Assembly: GCF_019976975.1 (NCBI RefSeq)
Contig: NZ_AP024630.1
Location: 5,208,001-5,272,000 of the forward strand
Reading direction: 5' to 3'
DNA: 64,000 bases
Source of the DNA: Arthrobacter sp. NtRootA1
GTDB taxonomy: Bacteria; Actinomycetota; Actinomycetes; Actinomycetales; Micrococcaceae
The position numbers and the translations under genes were made by a program. Below, one piece after another: positions 53,819 through 63,479 of this stretch. Within the stretch, counting starts at the first letter, position 1, and every line of letters starts with the position of its first letter. Under the pieces are notes generated by a model that searched no databases, was not told where the DNA came from, and was given only the letters and a program-made list of their open reading frames with translations.

Positions 53819-54370
53819 ATGGCCAATCCGATCCCGAGCGCTCCTGGCAGGAGGACGAACGCACCGTTGCCGTCGGCAATCGGCGCGCACGTCGCGCCTG
53901 CCCCGCAGCACCCGGTCCAGGCCTCCCTTCCCACTGTGGAGGAAGTGTCTGCGGGCGGTGTCGTAGTAGACACGTCCGACGGCGAACTCCGGGTCGCGAT
54001 TATCGCCCGCCTTAATAGGGGTGGCCGGCTTGAATGGTGCCTGCCCAAGGGCCATCCGGAAGGCCGGGAGAACAACGAGGAAGCCGCCGTCCGCGAGATC
54101 GCCGAGGAAACCGGCATCGAGGGCAACATCCTGGCGCCCCTGGGCAGCATTGACTACTGGTTCACCGTGAGCGGCCACCGGGTCCACAAAACCGTTCACC
54201 ATTTCCTGCTCCGGGCCACTGGCGGCGAGCTCACCATCGAGAACGACCCGGACCAGGAGGCAGTGGACGCCGCATGGGTCCCCATCCAGGAATTGGCGCG
54301 CAAATTGTCCTTCCCAAATGAACGCCGCATCGCCGACTTGGCACGGGAAGTGCTGCCCGAACACCTCTGA
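53819..54370 (+). CDS. NUDIX hydrolase
   Basis: 183 aa from the ATG at 53819. After a disordered N-terminus of about 45 residues, the NUDIX box GHPEGRENNEEAAVREIAEETGI is complete. Conserved position beside cca and murJ in actinobacteria. Hydrolyses a nucleoside diphosphate-linked compound; substrate not known. Confidence 0.93.
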   Translation: MANPIPSAPGRRTNAPLPSAIGAHVAPAPQHPVQASLPTVEEVSAGGVVVDTSDGELRVAIIARLNRGGRLEWCLPKGHPEGRENNEEAAVREIAEETGIEGNILAPLGSIDYWFTVSGHRVHKTVHHFLLRATGGELTIENDPDQEAVDAAWVPIQELARKLSFPNERRIADLAREVLPEHL

Positions 54371-54396
54371 CCCGGCTACATGGGACGATAAAGGCG

Positions 54397-56460
54397 ATGT
54401 CTGAAGCCAAAACTACCCAGTCCGTTCAATCCGGAGAAGCACGTTCCAGCGCCATCATGGCCGCCGGAACGTTGGTTTCCCGGTTCCTTGGCTTCGCCAA
54501 AACGTGGATGCTCGGCGCTGCACTCGGCCTGGGTTCAACGGTCAATGACACGTTCATCAACGCGAACAACCTTCCCAACCTGATCTTCCTGTTGGTGGCT
54601 GGCGGAGTGTTCAACGCCGTCCTGGTCCCGCAGATCATCAAGGCCAGCAAGGGTGCGGACAGCGGCGCTGATTACATCAGCCGACTCCTGACCCTCGCTG
54701 TTCTGGTGCTGCTGGCGCTGACGGCCCTCGTGACCCTGGCCGCGCCCATCGTTATCGACCTAACGACCCAGGGCTACTCGGAACAGCAGAAGGCCCTGGC
54801 AGTCACTTTCGCATTCTGGTGCCTTCCACAGATCTTCTTCTACGGCCTTTATGCCCTGCTGACACAGGTCCTGAACGCGCACGGCGCATTTGGCCCCGCC
54901 ATGTGGGCCCCCATCCTGAACAACGTGGTGGCCATAGCCGGCCTGGGTATGTTCATCTGGATCCTGGGTGCCAACTACACCAATCCGCACACACTCGATA
55001 ATTGGGGACCAACCCAGACATTCCTGATTGCCGGGTTCTCCACCTTCGGAGTCATCGCCCAAACCGCCATCCTTCTTATTCCCGTCATGAGGCTGAAGCT
55101 GGGTCTGCGGCCCCGTTTCGGATGGCGCGGCGTCGGACTGGGCCAGGCAGCCAAGCTGAGCGTGTGGACGCTGCTGACTGCCGCCGTCGGGCAGTTGGCG
55201 TTCCTGTACGTCATGAAAATTGCCACAATTCCCGGCGCCGAGCGGCTCCGGCTGGACAATTCAGGCCAGACCACAGCGGCCTCCACTCTCCCAGGTAACG
55301 CCGTCCTTGAAGTTGCGAGCCAGCTCTACCTGTTGCCGCACTCGATCATTGCCCTGTCGCTGGCCACTGTCCTCTTTAACCGAATGACGCGGGCGTCACA
55401 GGATGGCAACAAGGCAGAACTGCGTGACGCGCTCTCGCATGGGCTGCGAACCATGGCTGTGGCAACAGTTTTTGGAGCACTGGCGCTGTTCGCGCTTGCT
55501 GGCCCGCTGGGCATGTTCTTCTCCGGCGGGAAGCCCCAGGACGGCGTCATGCTTGCCCAGACGCTCACCATCCTGGCGTTGAGCACGCCGTTCATGAGCG
55601 CAAACTTCATGATGTCGCGCGTGTTTTACGCCAACGAGGACGCGCGCACGCCCCTCTATGTGCAGCTGTTGCTTGCCGTCGTTTATGTTGTTGGCGCGTT
55701 TATCATCCAGTTCCTGCCGGTGGGCCAGATCATCTATGCGATCGCTGTCCTCTACACCTTGGGGAACATTCTTTCCGTGGTGATCAGCGTGTGGTTCCTG
55801 CGTCGCATGCTGGGCCATCTCGATGGTCCCCGGATCGCTAACTCCTACATCCGCATGGGCTACGCGGGCCTGGGCTCCGCGATTGCGGGTGCTCTGGCGC
55901 TGTGGCTTCTGGGCAGCTACCGTGCAGATGGTTTCGCGTGGAGCAGCCGGCCAGCGGCTTTGGTGACCGTGGTCGTCGTCGGGCCCGTCATGCTGGTGGC
56001 TTATCTGCTCCTGCTTCGCGTTTTCCATGTCACCGAGCTGCGCGATCTGATGCGCCCGCTGATGGGCCGCTTTGGCCGCGGCGCACCTGCCGTTGCGGGG
56101 GCCGCTGCTGAACCCACGACGGCGGCACGCGCCACGGTCTCGGACGATACCGGTTTGATTCCGCGCATCTCGGGCGAGTTCGACGCTGCCTCCTTCAGGG
56201 CCGGCCCGGCACTCGAACCGGAGCCCTCCGTCGAGGCTCCAGCCAAAACTCCAGACTTTGCTGACACATCCCGCTCTGAAGAACCCCACGCGAAGTATCT
56301 GCCGGATGAGGACGTACCGGGCACGGCACGGGGAGGAAGGTTCCACCCGCAGGTCCCGTTGCCAGGCAGGCGAACCTACCAAGGCGAACCTGGCCAAAAT
56401 CCCTACTTTCCCGCCGACGGGGACGTTGGACAGCACGCCAGGCAGAAGCGGAAGAAGTGA
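54397..56460 (+). CDS. murJ: Lipid II flippase MurJ (MviN)
   Basis: 687 aa. About 14 membrane helices over residues 15-545 (ARSSAIMAAGTLVSRFLGFAKTWMLGAALG at the start) and a hydrophilic cytosolic tail of about 130 residues. It flips lipid II across the membrane for peptidoglycan synthesis. In Mycobacterium the MviN chain continues with a pseudokinase and outer domain; here those parts appear as the separate next gene. Confidence 0.95.
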   Translation: MSEAKTTQSVQSGEARSSAIMAAGTLVSRFLGFAKTWMLGAALGLGSTVNDTFINANNLPNLIFLLVAGGVFNAVLVPQIIKASKGADSGADYISRLLTLAVLVLLALTALVTLAAPIVIDLTTQGYSEQQKALAVTFAFWCLPQIFFYGLYALLTQVLNAHGAFGPAMWAPILNNVVAIAGLGMFIWILGANYTNPHTLDNWGPTQTFLIAGFSTFGVIAQTAILLIPVMRLKLGLRPRFGWRGVGLGQAAKLSVWTLLTAAVGQLAFLYVMKIATIPGAERLRLDNSGQTTAASTLPGNAVLEVASQLYLLPHSIIALSLATVLFNRMTRASQDGNKAELRDALSHGLRTMAVATVFGALALFALAGPLGMFFSGGKPQDGVMLAQTLTILALSTPFMSANFMMSRVFYANEDARTPLYVQLLLAVVYVVGAFIIQFLPVGQIIYAIAVLYTLGNILSVVISVWFLRRMLGHLDGPRIANSYIRMGYAGLGSAIAGALALWLLGSYRADGFAWSSRPAALVTVVVVGPVMLVAYLLLLRVFHVTELRDLMRPLMGRFGRGAPAVAGAAAEPTTAARATVSDDTGLIPRISGEFDAASFRAGPALEPEPSVEAPAKTPDFADTSRSEEPHAKYLPDEDVPGTARGGRFHPQVPLPGRRTYQGEPGQNPYFPADGDVGQHARQKRKK

Positions 56461-56601
56461 ACCGGTGCCGCCAACATGGGCGGCGGGCGCCAATCGGCTA
56501 GGCTAGAAATGAATACAGGTAGTTGCAAAAGCGGTAGAACCGGCTCGCCGGGCGGACCGCGTGCAGGGCCCCGCAGCTCCCGGACAGCCTAGGAGGAACA
56601 C

Positions 56602-58308
56602 GTGTCCCACCCGATCGACGTCGGATCAGTGCTTGGCGGCCGCTATAAGGTCACGGCCACCGTATTGACCTCGCATGACCAAGATCTGGTGCTCGACGGC
56701 GTGGACCAGGTCCTCAACCGCCCCGTCAGCATCCTCGTTGCCGGTCCCGGAAATGCCGAGCAGGTAGCACAGAGCGCCCGCGAAGTCGCCACGGGGGAGC
56801 GCCCTGGCCATGTCCAGATCCTGGACCTCGGAGTCAGCGACAACACCACGTACCTAATTACCAACCACAGCACTGCGCCGGACCTCCTGGACCTGGTAGT
56901 CGCAACCCACCCGCCGTACGTGGAACCGTTCTTCACGGAAACCCTCGGCAGCGAGATCTTCGGCCAGGCCCGCACGTACGAGCCCGAAACCTATGACGGC
57001 CTCTACGAAGACGATGAGCACGAAGCCGAGTACATTCAGTACGACGAAAATGGCTACCCGGTCCAATCGGAATCGGATGCTGACCACGAAGCGCCGGCCA
57101 CGCAGGCCAGCAACCTTCCGCCTATGCCTTCTTCCAGCCCGTCATCGGCCAGGGGCGGTCTCGCGGGGAAGCTCGCTGCTGCTGCAGCTGGCGCCGGGGC
57201 AGCAGGAGTTGCCGCCGCTGCCGCGCTGAAGAACGCCGGATCCAAGAACCACGACGCCGGGGCTGCCGCTAATGGGGCTGCCGGTGCTGGGGCTTCTGGT
57301 GCCGCTGCTACTACGGGAACCCAGCCTGCGACGCAGGCAGTACAGTCGCCGTCGTCCGGAGCTTCGCCTGCTACCACGCCCGTTGCACCGGTTCAGCCGC
57401 CTACCCAAGCCGTCACTTCGCAGCCTGTCGCTTCACAACCTGTGAACCCGCAGCCCGCACCGACTCGCGAGCCTGCCGGGGAGCCAAAGGTTTCCCTCTG
57501 GTCTGAAGAGGACTACGGCCTCGCTGCCGGTGGCGCGGCTCAAGCCGCTGGAGGAAGCTCGGACCCTGGTTACGATCGGGCTCCTACCAGCTTCCCAGCG
57601 TCGGCTGCTGCCACTGAAGATTACGAAGATGAAGAGGTCTACGAGGACGAAACCCCGGAACGCGAGCCGCGGTCCATGCGTTGGCTCGTAGGCGGTCTGC
57701 TTGCTGCCGTATTGATCGTGGGCCTTGTCCTGGCGGTCACCAATCTGGGCAGCCTCCTGCCGAGCGGCGCTCCTGCGGCCTCAGACAAAACAACAGCGTC
57801 ATCGCCATCAGCGGGCACCGAATCGGAACAACCGACGCCCAGCGAGACCGCTGCTCCCGCAACGCCTCCGGCCATCGATGGCATTACCCGCCTCGGCGAT
57901 TTCCCGTTCGCTGCATCGTTCGACAAAGACCTTCCCAAAGCATTTGATGGGAACCCGGCCAGTTACTGGTCCGACATGGAGTTCGCTTCCGCCAACTGGG
58001 GTGGACTCTCAGGTGAGATGCCCTTGGTGGTGAAGCTCAAGGAGCCCACAGAGGTCAAGTCAGTGGTGCTGAACCAGTTGGGCGGATCAGGTGGAAGCAT
58101 CAGCGTTTACACCAACGATCGTCCCGCAATGGACGGCGCCAAGCTCGTGGGCACCAACAGCTTCACGTCCCCGGAACTGACGATGCCGCTGGCCGCGCCC
58201 ACGCAGACCCAGTACGTCATAGTGGTCATCAAGACGCTGCCTAAACTTGCTGCCCCCAAGACACAGTTCGGATTTGGTCTGCGGTTGGCCGAGGTCAGGG
58301 TCCAGTAG
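56602..58308 (+). CDS. Pseudokinase-like membrane protein (separate counterpart of the MviN C-terminus)
   Basis: 568 aa, GTG start with AGGAGG five bases upstream. Residues 9-100 (VLGGRYKVTATV...VLNRPVSILVAG...ILDLGVSDNTTYLITNH) follow the N-lobe pattern of Ser/Thr kinases but lack the catalytic loop and DFG. A long Ala/Pro/Thr/Gln-rich linker follows, then one membrane helix (about 357-378). The C-terminal outer domain (about 430-568) is beta rich, discoidin-like (GNPASYWSDMEF, VVLNQLGGSGGSISVY). The order matches the tail of mycobacterial MviN. It probably regulates MurJ. Confidence 0.8.
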   Translation: MSHPIDVGSVLGGRYKVTATVLTSHDQDLVLDGVDQVLNRPVSILVAGPGNAEQVAQSAREVATGERPGHVQILDLGVSDNTTYLITNHSTAPDLLDLVVATHPPYVEPFFTETLGSEIFGQARTYEPETYDGLYEDDEHEAEYIQYDENGYPVQSESDADHEAPATQASNLPPMPSSSPSSARGGLAGKLAAAAAGAGAAGVAAAAALKNAGSKNHDAGAAANGAAGAGASGAAATTGTQPATQAVQSPSSGASPATTPVAPVQPPTQAVTSQPVASQPVNPQPAPTREPAGEPKVSLWSEEDYGLAAGGAAQAAGGSSDPGYDRAPTSFPASAAATEDYEDEEVYEDETPEREPRSMRWLVGGLLAAVLIVGLVLAVTNLGSLLPSGAPAASDKTTASSPSAGTESEQPTPSETAAPATPPAIDGITRLGDFPFAASFDKDLPKAFDGNPASYWSDMEFASANWGGLSGEMPLVVKLKEPTEVKSVVLNQLGGSGGSISVYTNDRPAMDGAKLVGTNSFTSPELTMPLAAPTQTQYVIVVIKTLPKLAAPKTQFGFGLRLAEVRVQ

Positions 58309-58328
58309 TTCCGTTTTCGCTCCGCTTA

Positions 58329-58388
58329 CCCAACTAGGTCGCAGTAGAGCGCGTTTTGAGCCTTCAGAACGGCATGTGCTGTTACCTA
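58329..58388. repeat. Second, decayed copy of the palindromic repeat
   Basis: The first 33 bases equal those at 46580-46612; the right arm has diverged (CAGAACGGCATGTGCTGTTACC), so the hairpin is partly lost. Lies 20 bp after the pseudokinase gene. Confidence 0.8.
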
Positions 58389-58514
58389 CTTTTGCATGTC
58401 CGCGAGGCTTTGTGACCGATGTGGCCACCAGTCATCCGGCGTCCCCGCTTCGATTCGCCACCACTCCAGACGGTACCCTGAATGATGGTGGCTTTGAGGG
58501 TCCCCAATTCCAAC

Positions 58515-58540
58515 GGAATATTTGGAACGCAACAGGGGTT
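58515..58540 (+). promoter_or_regulatory. Sigma-R/SigH-type promoter of trxBA
   Basis: GGAAT (58515-58519), 18 bp, GTT (58538-58540) matches the GGAAT-N18-GTT consensus of the thiol-stress sigma factor, for which trxBA is the classic target in Streptomyces. Transcription would start near 58546-58548. Confidence 0.75.
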
Positions 58541-58547
58541 GAGTCAG

Positions 58548-58601
58548 ATGGCTGCCCCGAAAGACGCAGCATCGACTAAGGAAGAGGTTCACGCCAAGTG
58601 A
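58548..58601 (+). CDS. 17-codon leader ORF overlapping the trxB start
   Basis: MAAPKDAASTKEEVHAK-stop. The stop TGA overlaps the trxB start as GTGA. If the sigma-R promoter starts RNA near 58547, the ATG is at or next to the 5' end, so it would be read as a leaderless ORF and hand ribosomes to trxB. A weak GGGG lies 9-12 bases upstream for longer transcripts. Confidence 0.45.
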   Translation: MAAPKDAASTKEEVHAK

Positions 58602-59554
58602 GCATTGCAGAAAACAAGGCATCCCAGGTGCGTGACGTCATCATCGTAGGTTCAGGCCCTGCCGGCTACACAGCCGCTGTTTACACCGCCCGCGCCAACA
58701 TGAAGCCTCTGCTCATTGCCGGCTCCGTCACTGCTGGTGGCGAATTGATGAACACCACGGACGTTGAAAACTACCCAGGCTTCCCCGAAGGCATCATGGG
58801 TCCAGATCTCATGGAAAACTTCGAAAAGCAGGCGGCCCGCTTCGGTACCGAGATTCTCTTCGAGGACGTCACCGAATTGGACCTCGACGGCGACATCAAG
58901 TCGGTCACCATTGGCACGGGGGAGACCTTCCAGGCGAAGGCCATCATCCTGTCCACCGGTTCCGCCTACCGCGAGCTTGGGCTTCAGAACGAGAAGCGCT
59001 TGTCCGGTCACGGCGTTAGCTGGTGCGCAACTTGCGACGGTTTCTTCTTCAAGGATCAGGACATCGCAGTCATCGGTGGTGGCGACTCCGCCATGGAAGA
59101 AGCGCTCTTCCTTACCAAGTTCGCCAAGTCCGTTACTGTGGTCCACCGACGGGACACCCTCAAGGCTTCCAAGATTATGGGCGACCGCGCCCAGGCGCAT
59201 GAGAAGATCAACTTCATTTGGAACACGGCTGTAGAGGATGTCCTCGGCGGTGACAAGGTCACAGGCCTCAAGCTCAAGAACCTGGTGGACGGCACCGAGT
59301 CTGAACTCGACGTTACCGGCGTCTTCGTCGCCATCGGCAACGATCCCCGCACGGAACTTGTGAAGGGCAAAGTTGATCTGACCCCCGAAGGAACCATCGC
59401 CGTAGAGGGCCGGACTTCCCGTACCAACATCAAGGGTGTGTTCGCCGCAGGCGACGTCATCGACCCCACGTACCGCCAGGCCATCACGGCCTCGGGCTCC
59501 GGTTGTGTGGCTGCCCTCGATGTCGAGCACTACCTCGCAGACCTGCATTCCTGA
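58598..59554 (+). CDS. trxB: Thioredoxin-disulfide reductase
   Basis: 318 aa, GTG start. FAD motif VIIVGSGPAGYTAAVYTARANM, redox-active C143 and C146 in WCATCDGFFF, NADPH motif VIGGGDSAMEEALFL, and C-terminal VFAAGDVIDPTYRQAITASGSGCVAALD. Reduces thioredoxin with NADPH in the cytosol. 36 bp before trxA. Confidence 0.97.
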   Translation: MSIAENKASQVRDVIIVGSGPAGYTAAVYTARANMKPLLIAGSVTAGGELMNTTDVENYPGFPEGIMGPDLMENFEKQAARFGTEILFEDVTELDLDGDIKSVTIGTGETFQAKAIILSTGSAYRELGLQNEKRLSGHGVSWCATCDGFFFKDQDIAVIGGGDSAMEEALFLTKFAKSVTVVHRRDTLKASKIMGDRAQAHEKINFIWNTAVEDVLGGDKVTGLKLKNLVDGTESELDVTGVFVAIGNDPRTELVKGKVDLTPEGTIAVEGRTSRTNIKGVFAAGDVIDPTYRQAITASGSGCVAALDVEHYLADLHS

Positions 59555-59590
59555 GCTTCACCAGACCAGCAACCATACGAAGGGAAAGTT

Positions 59591-59917
59591 ATGAGCAACG
59601 CTAAAGACGTAACTGACGCAAGCTTCAGCACGGACGTCCTGGCTTCCGAGAAGCCGGTTATCGTGGACTTCTGGGCAGAGTGGTGCGGACCCTGCCGCAA
59701 GCTCGGCCCGATCCTCGACGAGATCTCCGTTGAATACGGCGAGAAGGTTGACGTCGTGAAACTCAACGTCGACGACAACCCGGCCATCGCCGCCGAGTAC
59801 GGCATCACGTCCATCCCGGCTGTCTACCTCTTCAGCGGGGGAGAAGTGAAGAGCACGGTCATCGGCGCCAAGCCGAAGCAGTTCTTCGAAAAGGAATTTG
59901 CGGACGTCTTGTCCTAG
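59591..59917 (+). CDS. trxA: Thioredoxin
   Basis: 108 aa. Active site W-C32-G-P-C35 and cis-Pro in TSIPAVYLF. Shares the trxB transcript; GAAAGTT precedes the ATG. Ends in a hairpin terminator. Confidence 0.98.
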   Translation: MSNAKDVTDASFSTDVLASEKPVIVDFWAEWCGPCRKLGPILDEISVEYGEKVDVVKLNVDDNPAIAAEYGITSIPAVYLFSGGEVKSTVIGAKPKQFFEKEFADVLS

Positions 59918-59940
59918 GTTCCCTTAGTTAGTCAGTGAAA

Positions 59941-59982
59941 AGCCGGCGGCTGTCGCTCCTGAAGGAGTGGGAGCCGCCGGCT
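59941..59982 (+). terminator. Terminator of trxBA
   Basis: AGCCGGCGGCT (59941-59951) pairs with AGCCGCCGGCT (59972-59982), with an inner CTCCT/AGGAG stem, followed by TCTTG. Confidence 0.85.
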
Positions 59983-60103
59983 TCTTGCATTTAGCCAATT
60001 TGAACCCAGTACAGTTTGTTTTTTAGCGTCGGATTGCGCCAAACACCTTGCGCGTCTTCAGAACTCCTCAATGCATGTTGCCCTTACCTGGGGTAGGCAA
60101 ACT

Positions 60104-60222
60104 CGGATCTTCTCTCACATCCCCACCCCACCCAGCCGATCCTCTCTCACATCCCCATCCCTCCCGGCCGATCCTCGCTCACATCCCCGCCCCCTCCCGG
60201 CCGATCCTCGCTCACATCCCCA
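60104..60222. repeat. Four copies of the 32-33-bp tandem repeat
   Basis: Units begin CGGATCTTCTCTCACATCC (60104), CGATCCTCTCTCACATCC (60137), CGATCCTCGCTCACATCC (60169 and 60202), with C-rich spacers. Same family as the repeat at 37384, with CTCACATCC core. Confidence 0.85.
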
Positions 60223-60814
60223 CGGGCCATGAAGAATGTCGTCGGTGTCCAGTGATGATCCCCGGCTGGACGTTCTGTCGGAGTCATGTTCAATCGGACA
60301 GAGCTAACTCCAACTCGGGCGGCAAGCCTCAGCTCGCACCTAGATCGACGCGGAAGCTACCACTGATGCAATCCATCAGTCGTGCCTGGACGACTTCCCA
60401 TGGTGCTTCAATGCCTGTGGACTTCGGATTTTGCGTCACGACCGACGGTCTTTCGGATAGCAACATGTCAAGGACACCCTGACAAGACCTTCCGTTGATC
60501 AGCTGCGTTCGTTTGAATCTGCGATTCCGTAACGGTCCTCATTGTGGCAACATCGAACCTCGCCTCTGGACTCAACGTCCTCGCGGGAACGTACGGTCAT
60601 GTCAAACAACACCCACGAGTCTCAAGTGCCCTAATGGGGGTCCTTCAGTTCCCTCCGCGGCTCCTGTTTGCATCGCTAAGCCCCCATACAAGAGAATTTC
60701 GAAATCAAGATCAGTGAATTCATGCTGCTCGCGCTTTGAGAAGCATCCCGGACGCGAGTTGGCGTCTCTCTGTAGTCGATGCCTCTGTTGTCACCAGGGA
60801 GGCGTCGGTGTAGA

Positions 60815-60830
60815 TGTTTCACGTGAAACG
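60815..60830. promoter_or_regulatory. parS site 1
   Basis: TGTTTCACGTGAAACG, one end base off the 16-bp ParB-binding consensus TGTTTCACGTGAAACA. Confidence 0.9.
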
Positions 60831-60931
60831 GCCGAGGTTCGGTATTGCCTGGGGTTCCATACCTTCCTCACCTAGGATAGATGCTGCGTTAGGCGCGGTG
60901 GGTTCATCGTAGAAGCAGGCGGTCTCCACTA

Positions 60932-60947
60932 TGTTTCACGTGAAACG
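60932..60947. promoter_or_regulatory. parS site 2
   Basis: TGTTTCACGTGAAACG, identical to site 1 and 117 bp from it. Confidence 0.9.
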
Positions 60948-61795
60948 CACCCATGCACCCCGACCGGAATTGCGAATTCTAGGGATCCAACTCAGGATAG
61001 GAGTGGCTTTGAAGGGGCCGGTCCTAGTAGAAATAGGCCCTGATACTTCGCAGCACGACAAGTTGTCCGAACGCAACGGCGGGCGACTCAGGGATCTAGG
61101 TAGCCTTGGTTCGCACCCCCCTCTTGTCTGACCGTCTCAGACGAACGCTCACCTACTTGATGGGCTATCGAAGTGCGAAAACTGACACCTGAACGAACCG
61201 CCGTCCCCGACGGTCTCAGAAATAATGCCCACCGAATGTAGTACAAACATCCGGGAAGCATCGTATCTACTGTTCTCTCTGCGAATAGGCCTCCCCGGGG
61301 GGAGTAGCCGACTGCCCTCCACCCAGCCAGAGATAGCCCGAAGGTTATGGACATACGCCTGAGAGCGGCCGCCACGCTTCAAATCCGCTCCGTCCCACAG
61401 TCAAACAGCCACGTCGTTCACTCCAGTCGGCCAATCCGAGCCTTATGTGAACCACTCCGGAGGCAGTGACTCTCGAGCCTTACACGTTCTTGCAGCCTCA
61501 GCGAGCAACAATTGTCCCTCCTCTACTTGGGGACTAGACCCTGGATGTGCGTGGATATTTGAGGCCCTAGTGAGGCAATACTTAAGCTTTCATGTCCCAT
61601 CGTTGGAGGGTCGTCGAACTTCAATCCGTCATGGGCGTTCGATCTCAGACCGTCGATGGTGACTTACGGACTCTTCGCACTGTCCCGCGCCTAATGCCAC
61701 TCCGCTGACAAGGCCAACTGCATAATCTGTCCATGTGGATCAGCACTGCTTCGTCCTAGTTCGTTCGGAACAATGGATCACCCGACACGGACATC

Positions 61796-61811
61796 CGTTT
61801 CACGTGAAACA
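61796..61811. promoter_or_regulatory. parS site 3
   Basis: CGTTTCACGTGAAACA, one end base off consensus, with perfect 14-bp core. Confidence 0.9.
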
Positions 61812-62369
61812 TAAGGACCGGTGCCTGGCAGCTTCTGGTTTTGCACCTACGCCTCGTTCGTTCTCGCCCTTGCCTCCCAGTACCTTCGGCGCTTCCAAGA
61901 CCTAATATCGCCCCACAAGAACGGAGGCACGACAGGTGGGGGTAGAGGCCTGCACTACAACGGGGCCGCGCACAGGGCCATGGGGGCTCTTCGAGGGTCG
62001 AACAGACGCCTTGAAAAGGTACCCCGATGTCTTATCGGTCCCTCCAGGCGGGATCATCGATGTTTTCGATGTTTTCTCACCTATCGATAGGCGGACTCCC
62101 TATTGGCGTGTCACCTCTTGCGGAGCCTAGGGGCTGGCCAGCCTACTGTTGGGTGATTCAGCCACGGCTCCCGCTCAGCTTAGACGAAACCCAGGAAGGG
62201 ATAAGGCTCGATACCTTCAAATAGAGACATGAGTCTGAACTGCCTAGTGCATTGTCTCAACCAGGGAGCTACCTGCGCCGTTCAGTACGCCACGACCCTG
62301 CGGACTCACTCTCGGGAACCAGGCCTTTCACTTCATCTCACGGCCGCGACAGGCACCTAGAGGCGGTGC

Positions 62370-62385
62370 TGTTTCACGTGAAACA
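62370..62385. promoter_or_regulatory. parS site 4
   Basis: TGTTTCACGTGAAACA, a perfect 16-bp match. Confidence 0.93.
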
Positions 62386-63032
62386 CGAACGGAGTCGGGG
62401 GGCATAGTCAGGAACCTGACTGTTTTGCTAGATACTGTCAGCAGGACTAACATCCGACAGCCTTTGGCCGCGCATGGGCCGAAGGTGGCCTGGTCCAGTA
62501 GCACGCCAATCTAGAGGACGACTGCATCCAACCACGCCCATAACAAACGCCGTGTGGGTTCCTGCGCTGCCCGAACGAACATCACGAACTCGCATAGTCG
62601 TCGAGACTGTGCTCCTTGCCTGAACTATTGGCGAGCCGCCATACAGCGACTCCTGGGCAGGACCCAGTGTTCTCTGGATCAGTGCCAGCCCCTGGGGCGG
62701 CTGTCCAGCTCAGCGCAGTCTGCTTAACTAGTCAGTCATGTCCTGCACGGAGACATCGGATCAAAGATGCCCCTAGTCACAGTCGACACCTGAATTTGGC
62801 CCTTCTATAGAACCAGTCTCTCAGGGAGCGTGACTCTCTAGGAATGCTGATGGCCCGATGTAAAGGGTGATAGAGGGGCCTTGGGTGGTGAACGGGCTGC
62901 TCCGCCTCCACGGCAGCCGCTTCGGAGATGGACTCTAGCTCCGGTCTAATCGTGAGGAGGCCCTAAACACCATGTCGCGTGGAGGCGGCAGCGAGAGCAA
63001 GGATGGAAGAACGGGCCGCGTTATTCACAATG

Positions 63033-63041
63033 TTATCCACA
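63033..63041 (+). promoter_or_regulatory. DnaA box, perfect
   Basis: TTATCCACA, preceded at 63021-63029 by TTATTCACA (one mismatch), 12 bp apart. Confidence 0.6.
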
Positions 63042-63251
63042 GGCTTTTCCACTGGCCACAAGGGCATCCACGCATCTTTTGGAAAGCTCGGCGCTCGGCT
63101 CATTCTGGTCGCTAAATTTCGCCTTCGTGGTGCGTTCTCGAAAGCAGCGGCATACTGAGTCTCGCCGCTGCTAGGAAATGCGCCAAATTCCCCGCAAATC
63201 AAAGTGTTTTGGGGTCATGTGACATGAACTACACCCCTTGGGGCGGTGGAG

Positions 63252-63267
63252 CGTTTCACGTGGAACA
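63252..63267. promoter_or_regulatory. parS site 5, variant
   Basis: CGTTTCACGTGGAACA carries a mismatch in the core (G for A) besides the end base, so it may bind ParB more weakly. Confidence 0.7.
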
Positions 63268-63354
63268 TACGGCCATCTACTCAGGGTCGAGCGTGGTCAA
63301 GGTGTTCCTCGCTCGCAACGAAACTGCTCTCGCCAAGGGGCGTGTACCCACGAA

Positions 63355-63399
63355 CCATCCACAGTCTTATCCCCACAGTTATCCACAGGCTTATCCACC
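63355..63399 (+). promoter_or_regulatory. Array of four DnaA boxes at one-turn spacing
   Basis: CCATCCACA (63355), TTATCCCCA (63368), perfect TTATCCACA (63379) and TTATCCACC (63391), all in the same orientation, 11-13 bp apart. Helical phasing like this is found at replication origins and at DnaA-loading sites. Confidence 0.7.
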
Positions 63400-63463
63400 G
63401 CCCAAACATGTGCTTGATCCGTGCGTCACACGCCGCTCCGTCGCGCAGTAGAGGATGGGATCG

Positions 63464-63479
63464 TGTTTCACGTGAAACA
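63464..63479. promoter_or_regulatory. parS site 6
   Basis: TGTTTCACGTGAAACA, a perfect 16-bp match, 65 bp after the DnaA-box array. Confidence 0.93.

Noticed and set aside
60048..60482. 144-codon open frame across the tandem repeat
   Set aside because: It runs through the C-rich repeats, has no ribosome site and no high-GC third-position bias; it is a by-product of the repeat.
62080..62091. Palindrome CCTATCGATAGG in the gene-free block
   Set aside because: Single short palindrome without a partner; no known function.
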